Source: Anodontia alba
Taxonomy: Eukaryota; Mollusca; Bivalvia; Lucinida; Lucinidae
Length of the DNA: 64,000 nt
Assembly: GCA_964016985.1 (NCBI GenBank)
Contig: OZ024827.1
Location: 17,241,374 to 17,305,373 of the forward strand
Reading direction: 5' to 3'
Both the position numbers and the translations under genes were made by a program. The notes beneath the pieces were generated by a model. That model was not told the origin of the DNA. It worked only from the letters and a program-made list of their open reading frames with translations, and did no database searches. Shown here in pieces: positions 10,549 to 22,000 of this stretch (position 1 is the first letter of the stretch; every line of letters starts with the position of its first letter).

Positions 10549-11174
10549 TTTGTTATTATAATGTTGTATTAATCTAATATTTCAAAGTAACTGATGATAA
10601 CGTCGCTGTCCATATATGGTGTCAACTGCGTTAGGTTAACGTGGTGTTATTCGAAAATAACAAAATGGCGTAAATAACATCGACAACATTAAAATGCCAT
10701 TTGAAATTGTTTGACAACTTTCTGATATTTGCCAGGGAAACATCACAAAAATAAAACTATATTCAAAATATATTTTTTTTTAATTTCATTTTTTATTTTT
10801 TATTTATTTATAGGTGATACATTTGTTATTGATAACCGCGTACTTTTTTGCCCAAGACCCTGAAATGCCTGTCCACAAAAACGGTGAATAAGGAGACACC
10901 TGGGCTTGTGCAAAGAAAGACAGTTTTTACAGGCAGGAAATTGCCTCCCTGGAATCTGCAACCTTTCAAATAGAGGACAGCTATTAAGGAAAAGCAATAG
11001 CTTCCTCTGGGTGCAAATTGTTTCCTTTATGAGTAGTCCCCAGAATGAATGAAAGAGTTCACTTTCCGAAAGGCGTAAGCAACAAAAATTAATATTCATG
11101 TACAAATCAGTTAATAATTTAGTGCCGACTTGTAGAACAGAGTTCACACCACCTTTGACCGGAAATGTAAGTAA
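10549..11174. other. No supported gene
   Basis: AT-rich DNA holding a 132-codon minus-strand open frame (10800-11198) that overlaps the dispersed GGAGGCAATTTCCTGCC repeat and runs into a MITE end. No family resemblance, so not called. Confidence 0.5.
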
Positions 11175-11455
11175 CATTACGAAAACTTGCCTATTCAAAT
11201 ATACATGAAAATTTCACCTCCAAAAACTGAAAAATTTCAGATAAAAAAACTCTGAATTTTTTTCATATTTCAGCTCAAAACGTAGATTGTGGTTACTCGT
11301 TAGAACCGCCTCGCCGAGGCGGTTCTAATGAGTACCCACAATCCATGTTCTTGAGCAGAAATAAGAAAATAACATATACCCCTGTAAACCCCAGTTTTAC
11401 TGTACAAAAGTGGGGTTTAAGGGGGTCAAAATTATATAGGCATGTTTTCGTGATG
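11175..11455. mobile_element. MITE family A, copy 4 (281 bp)
   Basis: CATTACGAAAAC to GTTTTCGTGATG, in reverse orientation relative to copy 1, with an intact GAACCGCCTCGCCGAGGCGG core. Confidence 0.85.
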
Positions 11456-11456
11456 C

Positions 11457-11960
11457 TACGATCTGAGAAACGGAAACAATATCTCTGTTCCCTTTACAAG
11501 AATAGAGGTTTTGCATAGGTCTTGCTTTCCCTCATAATATGTAGCATTATGGAATTCTCTGCAAGAAAGCTCAAGAACTGTTGATTCAGAAACTTTTATT
11601 TGGTGATCCAAACTTCTCAGAGGAAGATAATATATTTTTGTTTAGAGCTGCTCGACAGTATATCAAATCTACAAATAAATTTAACACTAACATTGTCATG
11701 TGAAATAAGCCTGCAATTCTCCGGACAAACAATGGCGATTCTCTCTCTCTCTCTCTCTGTTATGATTATCGTTTGCAATGTTATATGAAACGTACTATTG
11801 CATAGTGTGTGTTAATTTGTTCTAGTAGTTATCATCATGTGATTTGTTTAAAATGTTGATGTTCATGTTGTATGGGAAGGGCCGTAACTAATGTTGTGAG
11901 AACTTGTGGCCCAACCCAACTGCATTATTGCAATGCAATAAAATTTGTTTAAACTGAAAG
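11457..11960 (+). pseudogene. 5'-truncated LINE remnant (reverse transcriptase C-terminus and 3' UTR)
   Basis: Translation in shifting frames gives YDLRNGNNISVPFTRIEV, then after an in-frame stop YVALWNSLQE, then in another frame LLFGDPNFSEEDNIFLFRAA. These match the typical end of jockey/CR1-like non-LTR reverse transcriptases. A 3' UTR follows, with an AATAAA signal near 11937. Broken by a stop and a frameshift. Confidence 0.6.
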
Positions 11961-11989
11961 AATGGAGGCAAATATTTCCATGTTAGTTA

Positions 11990-12310
11990 TTTCCCTTGGA
12001 TATGTATCCATTCTCATTAAACCATTTTTGTGTGAGGGACCTTTTCTCTCAGTTAATGGGACTGGACGCAAATGGTAAATTTTCTGTCATGTTTACAAGG
12101 GAGACAACTGAAAGGCGAGCAAAGTCTTTCCTTTTAGATTAGACCCCTTTTCAGAAGGGAACAAAACAATTTTATCAGAATTACCGCCATTGTTTCCTTT
12201 TAGAATAGACCTCTTTTCAGAAGAGGTCAAAACAATTTTATCAGAATTACCTCCCCTGAAAGTGTACCAATTGTCCTTAAAACCACTAAAAATGGTGCTT
12301 TTAAGCGTAT
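11990..12310. repeat. GGGAGACAACT-type dispersed repeats, two tandem copies
   Basis: Two near-identical stretches containing TTTTCAGAAG and AAAACAATTTTATCAGAATT at about 12120-12190 and 12198-12250. Non-coding. Confidence 0.55.
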
Positions 12311-12761
12311 CTTTCAGACAAGCTATTAAAGCATATCGAGACTGTATAAAGCTCCAGTGAGTTTATGTCTGTTCATTCACTGCCTACAAATAGAAAGGAG
12401 TTGATCATTTGCGCACAGTTTGATCAGTCCCCTCAGAGTTCATCTATATACAGAAAAGCTCGAAACAGCAATGTTGGCGCCTTGCGAAAACGTGTCTTCG
12501 GGCAAATGCGGGTAGCGGGGGCCAGATCAGCCTTCGCATCTACGCAGTCTGATCAGGGCTTCAATATCCTCTAACAGGATCATTGGCTACTACAGAATGT
12601 ATTTATAAATGGAGAACAAAGGCGTTGATCATGATTTTTGCATGCGCAGGATGATCTAAAGCTGCTCATTTTTCGCATGTTCAAATGCACTATTTCGCTT
12701 GACGCAGCCCGGAATTTTGTACTGGTGAAAATGGAAGGCTAGTATGGCTGGCTGTGTTTGT

Positions 12762-12762
<1 letters not shown>

Positions 12763-12811
<49 letters not shown>
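12763..12811. repeat. (AC)n microsatellite
   Basis: About 24 uninterrupted AC units. Confidence 0.97.
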
Positions 12812-12812
<1 letters not shown>

Positions 12813-12870
12813 TTTGACCGCTGTAGAAAGTAAAGGCGAATATCAAAGGTTCGCATACATGTTAACCTTT

Positions 12871-13116
12871 TTTTTTTTTTTTTTTTTTTTTTTTTGATTT
12901 GGGTTTTACGGCCCTTTCAAGAATATTTCACTTATATCGAGCCGATCGTTCATCGAAGGTGGGCGAAAACCGGAGAACCCGGAGAAAAACCACCTGACCA
13001 TCCGTAAGCAGAACTTGGCTTTCCCACATATGATCCGAGCCAGGCTCGAACCACAGCGATGAGAAACCTAATGGATCAAGAGTCAACTCTCTTATCCACT
13101 AGGCTACGGGGGCCCG
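12871..13116 (-). mobile_element. tRNA-derived SINE, family 2, copy 1
   Basis: The minus-strand head has box A TAGCCTAGTGGATAAGAG and box B GGTTCGAGCCT; the tail end is T-rich on the plus strand. It is flanked by an exact 15-bp target duplication TACATGTTAACCTTT (12856-12870 and 13117-13131). A second copy lies at about 43902-44127. Confidence 0.9.
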
Positions 13117-13131
13117 TACATGTTAACCTTT

Positions 13132-13709
13132 AGCTCCCACTTGGAAAATTCAGCAGACGACAAGCTGATGCTTGTTATCTTTTTTCTGATAATGGGGAAT
13201 AGCATGCCACGCGTATTGTCTCCTCAGGAAACAGATTTCATGAAAACATGCAATTTGTCTCCCAAGGAGTCCCTGCTTTGTGTGTGTGTGTCGGGGGAGG
13301 GGGGGGAGGGAGGGGGGGGGGGGGAAGAAAAATGTTTCAAATGTCGAGTGCTGAAATTTTATCTTGCATTCTAAGCGTTTGAAGTCTATATATCTTTGAG
13401 ATATCGGACTCTCTTTTACTCGTGCATTTAACCAAATCTTTTACGATAGGTAAACGCGTGTTAAGGGACCTGACAAATAATAGGTTTTCCGCTGTTTTTA
13501 GAAGGGTGACAATTTTTGTGATATCCTGTTTGCTTGAGCATATTTAGCCACTTCAGTAAAGGGTCTACTCTTAAAGAACAAAAAAATAAATAAATAAATA
13601 AATAAAAATAAAAAAAAAAGCTCCATTCCAGTGTTAAAAAGGAGTCTACTCTAAAAGGAAAGAATTTGCTCCACTTTTTAGAAGGGAAGCATAAAACAAT
13701 TTTAACGGC
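13132..13709. other. No supported gene; G-rich tract and A-rich simple repeats
   Basis: Contains a G-rich run at about 13291-13325, an (AAAT)n stretch at about 13582-13615 and a dispersed AAAGGAAAGAATTTGCTCC motif. Nothing coding was recognised. Confidence 0.5.
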
Positions 13710-13987
13710 CATCACGAAAACATTCCTATACAATGTTGACCCCCTTAAACCCCACTTTTATATAGTAAAACTGGGGTTTACAGGGGTAAACATTATTTTT
13801 CTTATTTCTGCTCAAAACATACATTGTGGGTACTCGTTAGAACCGCCTCGGCGAGGCGGTTCTAACGAGTACCCACAATCTATATTTTGAGCAGAAATAT
13901 GAAAAATATTAGAATTTTTATCTGATTTTTTAAAATTTTTTGGTGATAAAAATTTCAGTATATTTGAATAGGCTTGTTTTCGTAATG
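13710..13987. mobile_element. MITE family A, copy 5 (278 bp)
   Basis: CATCACGAAAAC to GTTTTCGTAATG, with the intact palindromic core GAACCGCCTCGGCGAGGCGG. Confidence 0.85.
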
Positions 13988-14042
13988 TATGCATCTCATG
14001 AAAGTGTATGCATTCACTTGGTCGGACTTCAGTGGATTTATG

Positions 14043-14288
14043 TTAACCCTTAAAGCGCCAAGAAAATCTGCATCTGAAAATGTCGTCTGCTTATGTCGTC
14101 TGCTGCATCTTCTTGCAAACTTTTCAAACTTACATTTTGCATATAGGCAAACAGTGTGGACCAAGATCAGACTGCTCCTAAAGGAGCAGTCTGATTTGGG
14201 TCCACACTGTTTGCAAATATGACTTTTAAAGTAACCGGCAGAAGACAAAGCAGGCGACATTTATTGTGATTGGCACTTTAAGGGTTAA
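14043..14288. mobile_element. TTAA MITE, family D, copy 1
   Basis: TTAA-CCCTTAAAGCGCC at one end and GGCACTTTAAGGG-TTAA at the other. The central hairpin is CAGACTGCTCCTAAAGGAGC inside AAACAGTGTGGACC-type arms. TTAA duplication with CCC ends fits non-autonomous piggyBac-like elements. Confidence 0.8.
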
Positions 14289-14584
14289 CAATGTCTGACT
14301 TAAATGGGCAAATTCGACAGGCTACTAACTAGTGATATTTTATTGTTTTTCCCAGAAAATAGGCTTTAAATTTCATGCGGATTATCTCCTAAAGAAACAA
14401 TTCTTCTTCTCCTTCCAATCTGTGGTCAGGATTCTTGGTGCCGCCCTATACTACTAATGTACTGTTAACCAACGTAGGGGAAAAGAGACAACCTCCTCTC
14501 TTCCGGTTAAAAACAATTAAAAGCAGTTGATAAAAACAGGTAAAAACATCTGTAGGTGTCTCTAGCTTCTGGGAATCAGCTGCT

Positions 14585-16545
14585 GTTAACCTAAGCCGAC
14601 TGAACTCCTCGGTGGTCTGGGCATCAGTAATCTGAACTGGAAGGCGGTTTCAATTCTGGATGGTTCTGGGGAAGAAGGGGTTCTTGTATATACTGACAGT
14701 GGCTGTAGGCTGGTATAGTCTTTGATGATCTCTGGTGGGTCTGTAGTTTGGTCGCAGTAAGTCACCTGTGTCCAAAAAAGGTAAGAGAAAAGTCCAGGGA
14801 GTGCCAAAATCACAAGCCGCAGCCCATCCCAGACACCAAGAGGAAGAGGAAACAGACAAAACAAAACAAGCGCAAACCGAACTAACGTACGAAAAGCACT
14901 AAGATTAGCTCTCTCTTCCTCAAGCGAGGTAATCGCAATGCTAAAAGGGCTGAAAATACAATAACAAAATAACACAAGGCAAGACTTTAAACAAATCGCC
15001 TCGTAGAATAAACCACACAGCAACAAAAACTAAGGCTAACACCGGAACCACCGCCCTAGAACGGTCAGTAGAATAAACCAATCCACTGATCCATGCCGGA
15101 TTTGACACAGGGTTGTCGGTCTTTCTTCCTCCTGCTTTCTAGTGTGTCCCATCCAAGATTTTCAACCATTCTTGTTACACATCCGGGGTTTCTCTCGGAG
15201 TATTTCCCATGGACGAAGCGTGCTGCCTGTCTCTGCACCTTCTCTAGCTTAATAATGTCCTCTGAGCTGGTAGGGTCCCAGGCCGGTGATGCGTATTCAA
15301 ACGTTGGACGGACCAGAGCGGTGTATGCGGTGCTCTTCACTTCCATGGTACATTCTCTGAGGCTACGTCGCAGGAATCCCAGCTTCTTGGACGCCTCGGC
15401 AGTAACAACATCTACATGTCTGTGCCAGCTGAGGTAATCACTGATAGTAACGCCGAGATATTTGCCGCTGACAACAACTTCAAGTGTGTGACCATGGAGC
15501 TTGTATTCTGTCTGTCTCTCATAGCGTTTGTTGGTGATGATTCGAATGACCTTGCATTTCTCAGGGTGGAATTTCATCTGCCATGTACGTTCCCACTCCT
15601 CCAAGGCTTGAAGATCTTGCTAGACAGACTCAGCATCTGCATCACTATAGACGAGCTTATAAAGGAGGCAGTCGTCCGCATAAAGACGGGGATCGGAAAC
15701 CTTGGCCATTTCTGGAAGGTCATTGATAAAAGCCAGGAACAACAATGAACCCAGAACGGTTCCTTGAGGGACACCGGAGAAAACATCTGCTTGATTTGAT
15801 TTGCACCATCCCGTAGCACTTGCTGCTTCCTTCAATCCAGTTGAGAGTGTCGCCACGGACTCCATAGAAGCTAAGTTTGTACAAAAACTTTTGATGAGGC
15901 ACTTTATCAAAGGTTTTTGCCAAGTCCAGGAGGATGACATCAACCTGATCTTTTCCTGATCGGAGTACTAGTGAAATCCTCGATGGTGGCAATCACTTGA
16001 CAGTTGATCTCCGTTTCCTGAATCCATGTTGTTTGTCTGTTAATATGTTGAACCGATGAAAATGTCGCATGATGTTGCTGTGCACGATATGTTCCAAAAC
16101 CTTGCAAGCCACTGAGGTGAGGGAGGCAGGTCGGTAGTTGGATGGGAGGTGTTTAGGTTCTTTCTTGTAGAGGGGAACAGCGAGAGCCTCGTGCCAGTCT
16201 GCCGGTACACAACCATCGTCGAGTGAACGCTGATATATCAGACAGTATATGAGCTAGTTCTTCGGCTGCAGCTCTGAGGATGTAGGTTGGGATCCCATCT
16301 GGTCCTGATGATTTGTACGGTCGTAGCTCTTTCAGCAGCTTTTTTACCCCATTTGGATTTATGGTGATGTCGGCCTTAGAAGAATAAGGGCTTGGCCCTT
16401 TATCCGGGATGTTGTTGGGGTCTTCTTTGGTGTAGACCGATTGGAATTACTGGTTGAGTATCTCCGCCTTTTTGGTTGGGTCACTTTGAAGATACCCGTC
16501 CTTGTTGATCATTTCAATTTCCGTGAAATTTTAGTCTGTTTTCTG
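14585..16545 (-). pseudogene. Decayed LINE reverse transcriptase (jockey/CR1-like)
   Basis: Minus-strand fragments in family order: a finger/palm segment with YKSSGPDGIPTYILRAAAEE, then SNYRPASLTSVACKVLEHIV, the palm with GVPQGTVLGSLLFLAFINDL and the catalytic YADDCLLY, a thumb segment with GKYLGVTISDYLSWHRHVD, FEYASPAWDP and LEKVQRQAARFVHGKYSER, and a C-terminal piece with NPFFPRTIQNWNRL. In-frame stops (for example at about 15620) and frameshifts separate them. About 300 bp of unrelated sequence (about 14775-15080) interrupts the C-terminus. The endonuclease domain is missing, so the copy is 5'-truncated and inactive. Confidence 0.85.
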
Positions 16546-16608
16546 CCAAATATAATAAAAATATTTCAAAATGTCTTCTGCTGAAAATTTTACCCAGCAT
16601 GCTAACCA

Positions 16609-16853
16609 TTAATCCTTAAGCTGCCAATCACAACAATTGTCGTCTGCTTTGTCATGTGCTTGTGATTTTAAAAGTTATTTTTGCAAACAGTGTGGACCCA
16701 GATCAGACTGCTTCTTTAGGAGCAGTCTGATCAGGGTCCACACTGTTTGCCTGTATGCAAAAATAGGTTTGAAAAGTCTGCAAGAATATTCAGCAGATGG
16801 CATAAACAGACGATATTTTCAGATGCAGGTTTTCTTGGCGCTTTAAGGGTTAA
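16609..16853. mobile_element. TTAA MITE, family D, copy 2
   Basis: TTAA-flanked, with GCTGCCAATCACAACAAT at one end and GGCGCTTTAAGGG at the other, and hairpin CAGACTGCTTCTTTAGGAGC. It is fused at its left TTAA to the end of a family E MITE (about 16530-16612). Confidence 0.8.
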
Positions 16854-17221
16854 CGCGTAAGCTGCTTATCAGCCTGCACATTCATGCAAATTTCATCAGG
16901 GCCTTCTCTATCCGCTGATATTTTTTTTACGTTATCCATTCATTCTGTAATGTAGCAGGCAATGAAAGCCCTGATCATCAGGTGTCAATGCGCAGACTGG
17001 TCCTACACGGATTGTTTCCAGGTACGGTACCGTTAGCCATCGACACAAGAATAACAGGGTTTTTCACATTAATAATAATAATAATAATAATTGATAATAA
17101 TTGATAACTGAATAATCTTATAACCATATTATTTCCGTTACGGAATTCGTTACATCTATTTGATCATTGAATATACCAAAGGAAGACAGAAGTGCTTCAG
17201 CGAAACCTCTGTCGAGCTGTT

Positions 17222-17530
17222 TGTTTGTTTGTGTTGAGGTTTTACGGCCCAGTCAACCCAATGGGGTCATGTCGAGCGCGGTCAGTTTACCTAACCACAC
17301 GTTTACTGGGCAGGCATAGTCCTCTAAGCGGTTAACCAGTATTGTGCACATTCTTTCGCCAGAAACTGACAACTGCCCTTCTTGAATCAGCGGAAGGGAG
17401 AGAATGACCGTAGAAAATGTTTCATGATCAATCTCCACGAAAGAATGTTGCCGACCTCGGCGGGAGTTGAACCCGCGACCTCCTGGTCTCCAGTCGGACG
17501 GCGCATCCAACTGAGCCACCGAGACCGGCT
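17222..17530 (-). mobile_element. tRNA-derived SINE, family 1 (full length)
   Basis: The minus-strand head has box A GGCTCAGTTGGATGC and box B GGGTTCAACTCCC. The body contains the AGAATGTGCACAATACTGG segment, and the tail ends with AACAAACAAACAA complement. The family has four copies in the window. Confidence 0.85.
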
Positions 17531-17734
17531 GTACATATGGTGATAGGACTGACTTGGGGGAGGTGCACTTTATAAAGTTGTTTAGTTCTGTGGCATGGTA
17601 CTAGAACAGTTGGTGTTATAGCACGCTTCCTTATCTTATGACAGTCGTGATATCCTATGGCAGTGTACGCGTTTCTGTTCACTGAATGTTGGTTATTGAC
17701 TCTTAAACGTTCTAAGATGGTCTCTTGAATGACA

Positions 17735-18075
17735 TAATGTGCGCCTCGAGGTTGGGCGGTGGACGCGGACTCAAAATCGGTGGTCGATGCGATTCTTCGC
17801 CCAAACCCTGGACGTGGTTCATCATACAATCGTCTCTGGACGCGATTCGTCTTCTTCATACCATGGACACGGTCTTCAAATCGACGATGGACGCGGTTCC
17901 TTCTACATTCAACGCTGGACGCGATTCCTCTTCTTCTAACGTCGTTGAACGCGGTTTCTCAAATGACGACACTGGACGCCATTATTCTTATTCTTCTTCA
18001 AACAACGTTGGATGCGGCTATTCGACTGGCGACGTTGGGTGCGGTTCTTGAGGCGACGTTGGACGCGGATCCTGA
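17735..18075. repeat. Degenerate TGGACGCG minisatellite
   Basis: At least ten imperfect units of roughly 30-45 bp, each opening TGGACGCG or a variant followed by a T/C-rich stretch such as TTCTTCTTC. It is markedly more GC-rich than its surroundings. Open frames through it read as Gly/Ser/Asp-rich repeats; no splice sites or start argue for a real exon, but a decayed repeat-coding exon cannot be excluded. Confidence 0.7.
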
Positions 18076-18151
18076 TACATGGGACGATACTCATTCACAT
18101 GATATATATGCACAACTATGTTATGATAAGCACAATAATACAATAAAGCTT

Positions 18152-18446
18152 GTAAGCGGGCTGGGCAGCCTAGTGGTTAGTGCACTCGACTTTCAAGCGG
18201 GATATAGTGGCTTCGAATCCTGCTTGGGTCGAGACAATTTTCAGACCATTAGTACGCCTAGCTCATACTCGACGTGCCCTGGGTTGAGTATAAAGTGGAC
18301 AGGGCGGGGCAGGGCGGCGCTTGGTGACAGACAGCGGCACCAAGTGTGCATGGGTGATCCATGCAAGCAAGGTTGTACAAATGCATGTACATAACAATCG
18401 CCGCTGCCTCTATGTGCCTCGGGTAGCATTAAAAATCCGCACAACA
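18152..18446 (+). mobile_element. tRNA-derived SINE, family 3
   Basis: Head GGCAGCCTAGTGGTTAGTGC (box A) and GGCTTCGAATCCTGC (box B). It is bounded by the target duplication ACAATAAAGCTT (18140-18151 and 18447-18458), which is intact on both sides. Confidence 0.88.
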
Positions 18447-18920
18447 ACAATAAAGCTTATAATAATAGCACAGACATTATAATATGTCCTGCTCTCAAAT
18501 GTATAACTACCCCAACAGCGGTGTCACATTACTGGGTGGATTTCCTGCGCAAGTAACAAGAAGTAAGCTTCAGTAAATCGCAGAAAAATAAAGAATGTTC
18601 CTTTAAATGTTTTGTTATATTGGTTTAAACCTATTTTATTTCATCGAAATCACAACACAGTCATACATACATACAATACTCATTAGGATTTGAACGAAAG
18701 CATACTGCTTATTTAGTTCATCTCCTTGTTATATTTAGAAGTCATAAAGGCTTTTTATGTACTGTCGTACCCGGAGATAGTTTAACACGGATTGTCTCCT
18801 CCAGGTAAAGTACCGTACCCGAAGACCCTAGGTCTCCAGGTATGGTACCGTACCGGAGACACTGCCATGTAGAAATTTTATATCATCAGATAGGTCAGCC
18901 TTGCTTCACTTACATGTAAT

Positions 18921-18922
18921 CC

Positions 18923-18979
<57 letters not shown>

Positions 18980-18981
18980 TG
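18921..18981. repeat. (AAT)n microsatellite upstream of ENY2
   Basis: About 20 AAT units ending about 80 bp before the ENY2 start codon, so it lies in or next to the promoter. A shorter copy is at about 17072-17090. Confidence 0.95.
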
Positions 18982-19059
18982 AAGCTTCAGGTAAATAGGC
19001 AACGTGTCCTTTTTCCTGTTGTCTTCGTTGTATTCTTTTGCCCCTTACTTGCATCCAAC

Positions 19060-19067
19060 ATGGCCGA
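19060..19067 (+). CDS. ENY2: ENY2 coding exon 1 (8 nt of coding sequence)
   Basis: ATGGCCGA followed by GTGAGTAAAG. It supplies Met-Ala and two bases of Asp, completed by the first T of the next exon. The start context is strong (AAC before ATG, G after). The upstream DNA is pyrimidine-rich and fits a short 5' UTR. The assignment rests on phase and context only, because eight bases carry no homology signal. Confidence 0.75.
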
Positions 19068-22000
19068 GTGAGTAAAGAATTTCATGTCTCATTCTGTTTT
19101 TCTTTTTCAGTCTTTTGAGTTAACGATGGCAACTAAGAGTGGTACCATTAGAAGGAAAGCATGTGATTACACCCCCCTTTAGAACAAAACTATTTAGTGG
19201 AAAATTTCGGAAATATAATATGAGCAGTCATAAATAAAATAAGATAAATAAAATAGAGATGTTCATCATGTTGCAAAGAAGGGCAGCTCGTTGGGTTTGC
19301 GATGACTACTCACCATATAGTAATGTGACAGACATGTTGAGTAATCTTTGATGGCGGTCGCTTGAGCTATCTATCTATCTTCTTATATTGAGACTGTCAT
19401 ATTTGGCCATTACCTCAGTTGTTGGGTGGCTAAATTTAGAATTTAAAAGAAAAAAAAATAAAAATAAAAAACAAGGTCACTGGATGAATCCTTAAAACTA
19501 ATTTCAGTCTGAATAACAGAGGTATACTAAAACGCATACCTCTGAGTCCCAATCTATACTATAAGGGCTTTGAACTCCTCTGCAGACTTGGCATCCACCG
19601 CAGAAGAGGAAAGACTATTCCACTGAGGAATAGTTCTAGGGAAGAAAGAATTCTTCAGGGCATCACTATAGGACTGGTACCTACGATATTGTATGTTATG
19701 AAAACTCGTACATCTGAGTCTCAGTCTATTCTGTACGGGCTTTGAACTCCTCTGCAGACTTGGCATCCGCCGCAAAAGAGGAAAGACTATTCCACTGAGG
19801 TATAGTTTTAGGGAAGAAAGAATTCTTCAGGGCATCACTATAGGACTGGTACTACGATATTGTGTGTTGTTTTATTTTCGATGCCCATGTTTGGGTTGAA
19901 GCTGTCACAGGGGTCAAGTATCTATCTTTATTAATAGACACTACACCAGAGTGTATCTTATAGAAGAAAGTTAAAGAGGACTGCTCACGACAGGCCTCAA
20001 GGGATGGCCATTCTAGTGCACTAAGCATGTCACTGACGTTACTTCTATTTCTCCATAGCCGACCGGTCCATCGAGCAGCCGTCCTCTGTACCTTCTCCAC
20101 CTGCTGAATCTGAGTTTTAACATGGGGATGCCAAATGGGCGATGCATATTCAAGTTGAGGGTGAACCAAATTACACTTCACCTGCTGAATCTGAGTTTTA
20201 ACATGGGGATGCCAAATGGGTGATGCATATTCAATTGAGGGCGAACCAAATTACACTTGAGTGTTCAAAGGTCCAGATCAAAGAAGAATTATAAATTGGG
20301 AAAGGATTTTTGACATGCTCTTTTTTCTGAGTATTACGCATAGGCCCTCCTGGGTAGAAACCAGTACTTAGCAATGTGGATAAAATGTCTTGCTCAAGGA
20401 CACAACACTTGGTGCCCGCTGAGGTTGAATCTACTAACTTACTAACTGATGATCTTGAATCTGACCCTTTACAACTGCACCACCATATTTACCATATTTA
20501 TGCAAATTATTCGGTCATCTCAACTCATTATGATAGTTCCCAAAAATTTGGACAAGTCCATTAAACTAATACTACTTGCTGATCTGGGAAGAAAGGTTCA
20601 CCTTTTTTCTGCAGACATCGCTATGTTCGTGCATGAAAGCTATGCTAATGTGGCCTTGCTTTTCCCCTGTGTATTGTCTATACCCGCCAATTAATTCACT
20701 GGAAATGTACATGCAGGTGTCATGATCTTTCAACCCTTAAGGCTAAGATTATCAGCAGACATGTCATCTGTGAAATATTTGATATGTATTTCATATAAAA
20801 TTTCTTTTCAGACCACCTGACTTTGACTGACAGATGCACAATCCAGTCCACACCTAATTCTAAAGTGCCTGATTGTGGCATTTTTTTTTTTTTTTTTTTT
20901 TATTATTATCACATTTTTTTTTTTTTTTTTTTTTTTGTACTAAATATTTGGACAGGGGATTCAGGATTTCAACAGTAATTTTTTTCATTTCAGTGTTTTG
21001 GGAAGCTGATTTTTCATCACAGAGATGATAGATGCGCTCTTATATTTTAATATTTACCTTTTTGTTTTGAAAGACAGTAAGGGGAGATAAGCAATATAGT
21101 ACCTCAGCGCTTACGTGAGATATCAGTCTATGCATCAAAACCGTTATTCATGTTGGCCAAAAACAATTTCTAAGTCCCATGGAATTAAGCTAGTAAACCC
21201 TGTGTACATTCTCATGGGACTGCTCAGATGCGCCTTTCAATACACAATTCTGGGATGTTTGCGTTTCCAGTTTTTGTTAGAAAGTTAAATTTTTCCTTGT
21301 CCAGCATGACAAAAACGTGTGCTCATAATGGAAATTGCATGCTCACAATGAAATGGTTGCGGGGAAACTGCTTTGAGAGAAAAACACGTCTAATGTTCAT
21401 TAAATTGTAGGGCCTTTCCTCATCAGAAATGCATATGAAACAGACATATACATATGTATATTAAAAATGGAACTAAATTACCAAGGCCCGGTTGTTCAAA
21501 GCGTTGTTAGGTTAACGAGCTCGTTAAGGGCCATTTCGTTAACTATTTTAGCAGATTCAATATACAATTTTCTGAAATTTTTTGCTGAAAAAATGTGAGT
21601 AGCTTTTGCACTGCAAAAGCTACTCACATTTTTTCAGCAAAAAATTTCAGCATATTTGCGTATCACTCGATGTAAATTTTAACGAATCGTTAACTAACGA
21701 CGTCGTTAGCTTTGAACAACTGGGCCCAAGTCTTTTACTGCAAGTTTAAGCAGAAAATAAATAAAAATGCAAGTAAGTAAGACCCAGGCTTTTTTACATA
21801 GCTTGTGTTGATCACAACACAGTGTGAAGTAAGCATTGAAATGACCTTTTGTGGGAAGCTCAATAGATAGGTCCATGATCAGACTGGGGGATATATTTCG
21901 TGTATAAATTTGCGATAGCATGTACCTTGTAACTGATTGCATGAAAGCTATTTCAGCCTGATCCTCCTGATTTGTCTGTTACCTCCTGGATAAGTGGCAA

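Noticed and set aside
10800..11198. 132-codon minus-strand open frame
   Set aside because: It overlaps dispersed GGGAGGCAATTTCC repeat sequence and runs into the end of a MITE. No recognisable domain.
14586..15026. 146-codon minus-strand open frame as a membrane protein
   Set aside because: Its 3' part overlaps the LINE C-terminus in another frame and the rest is the unrelated segment inserted in the LINE. The hydrophobic stretch is not supported by any start or family match.
17428..17859. 143-codon minus-strand open frame
   Set aside because: It runs from the TGGACGCG minisatellite into the tRNA-like head of a SINE, so it cannot be a single real coding sequence.
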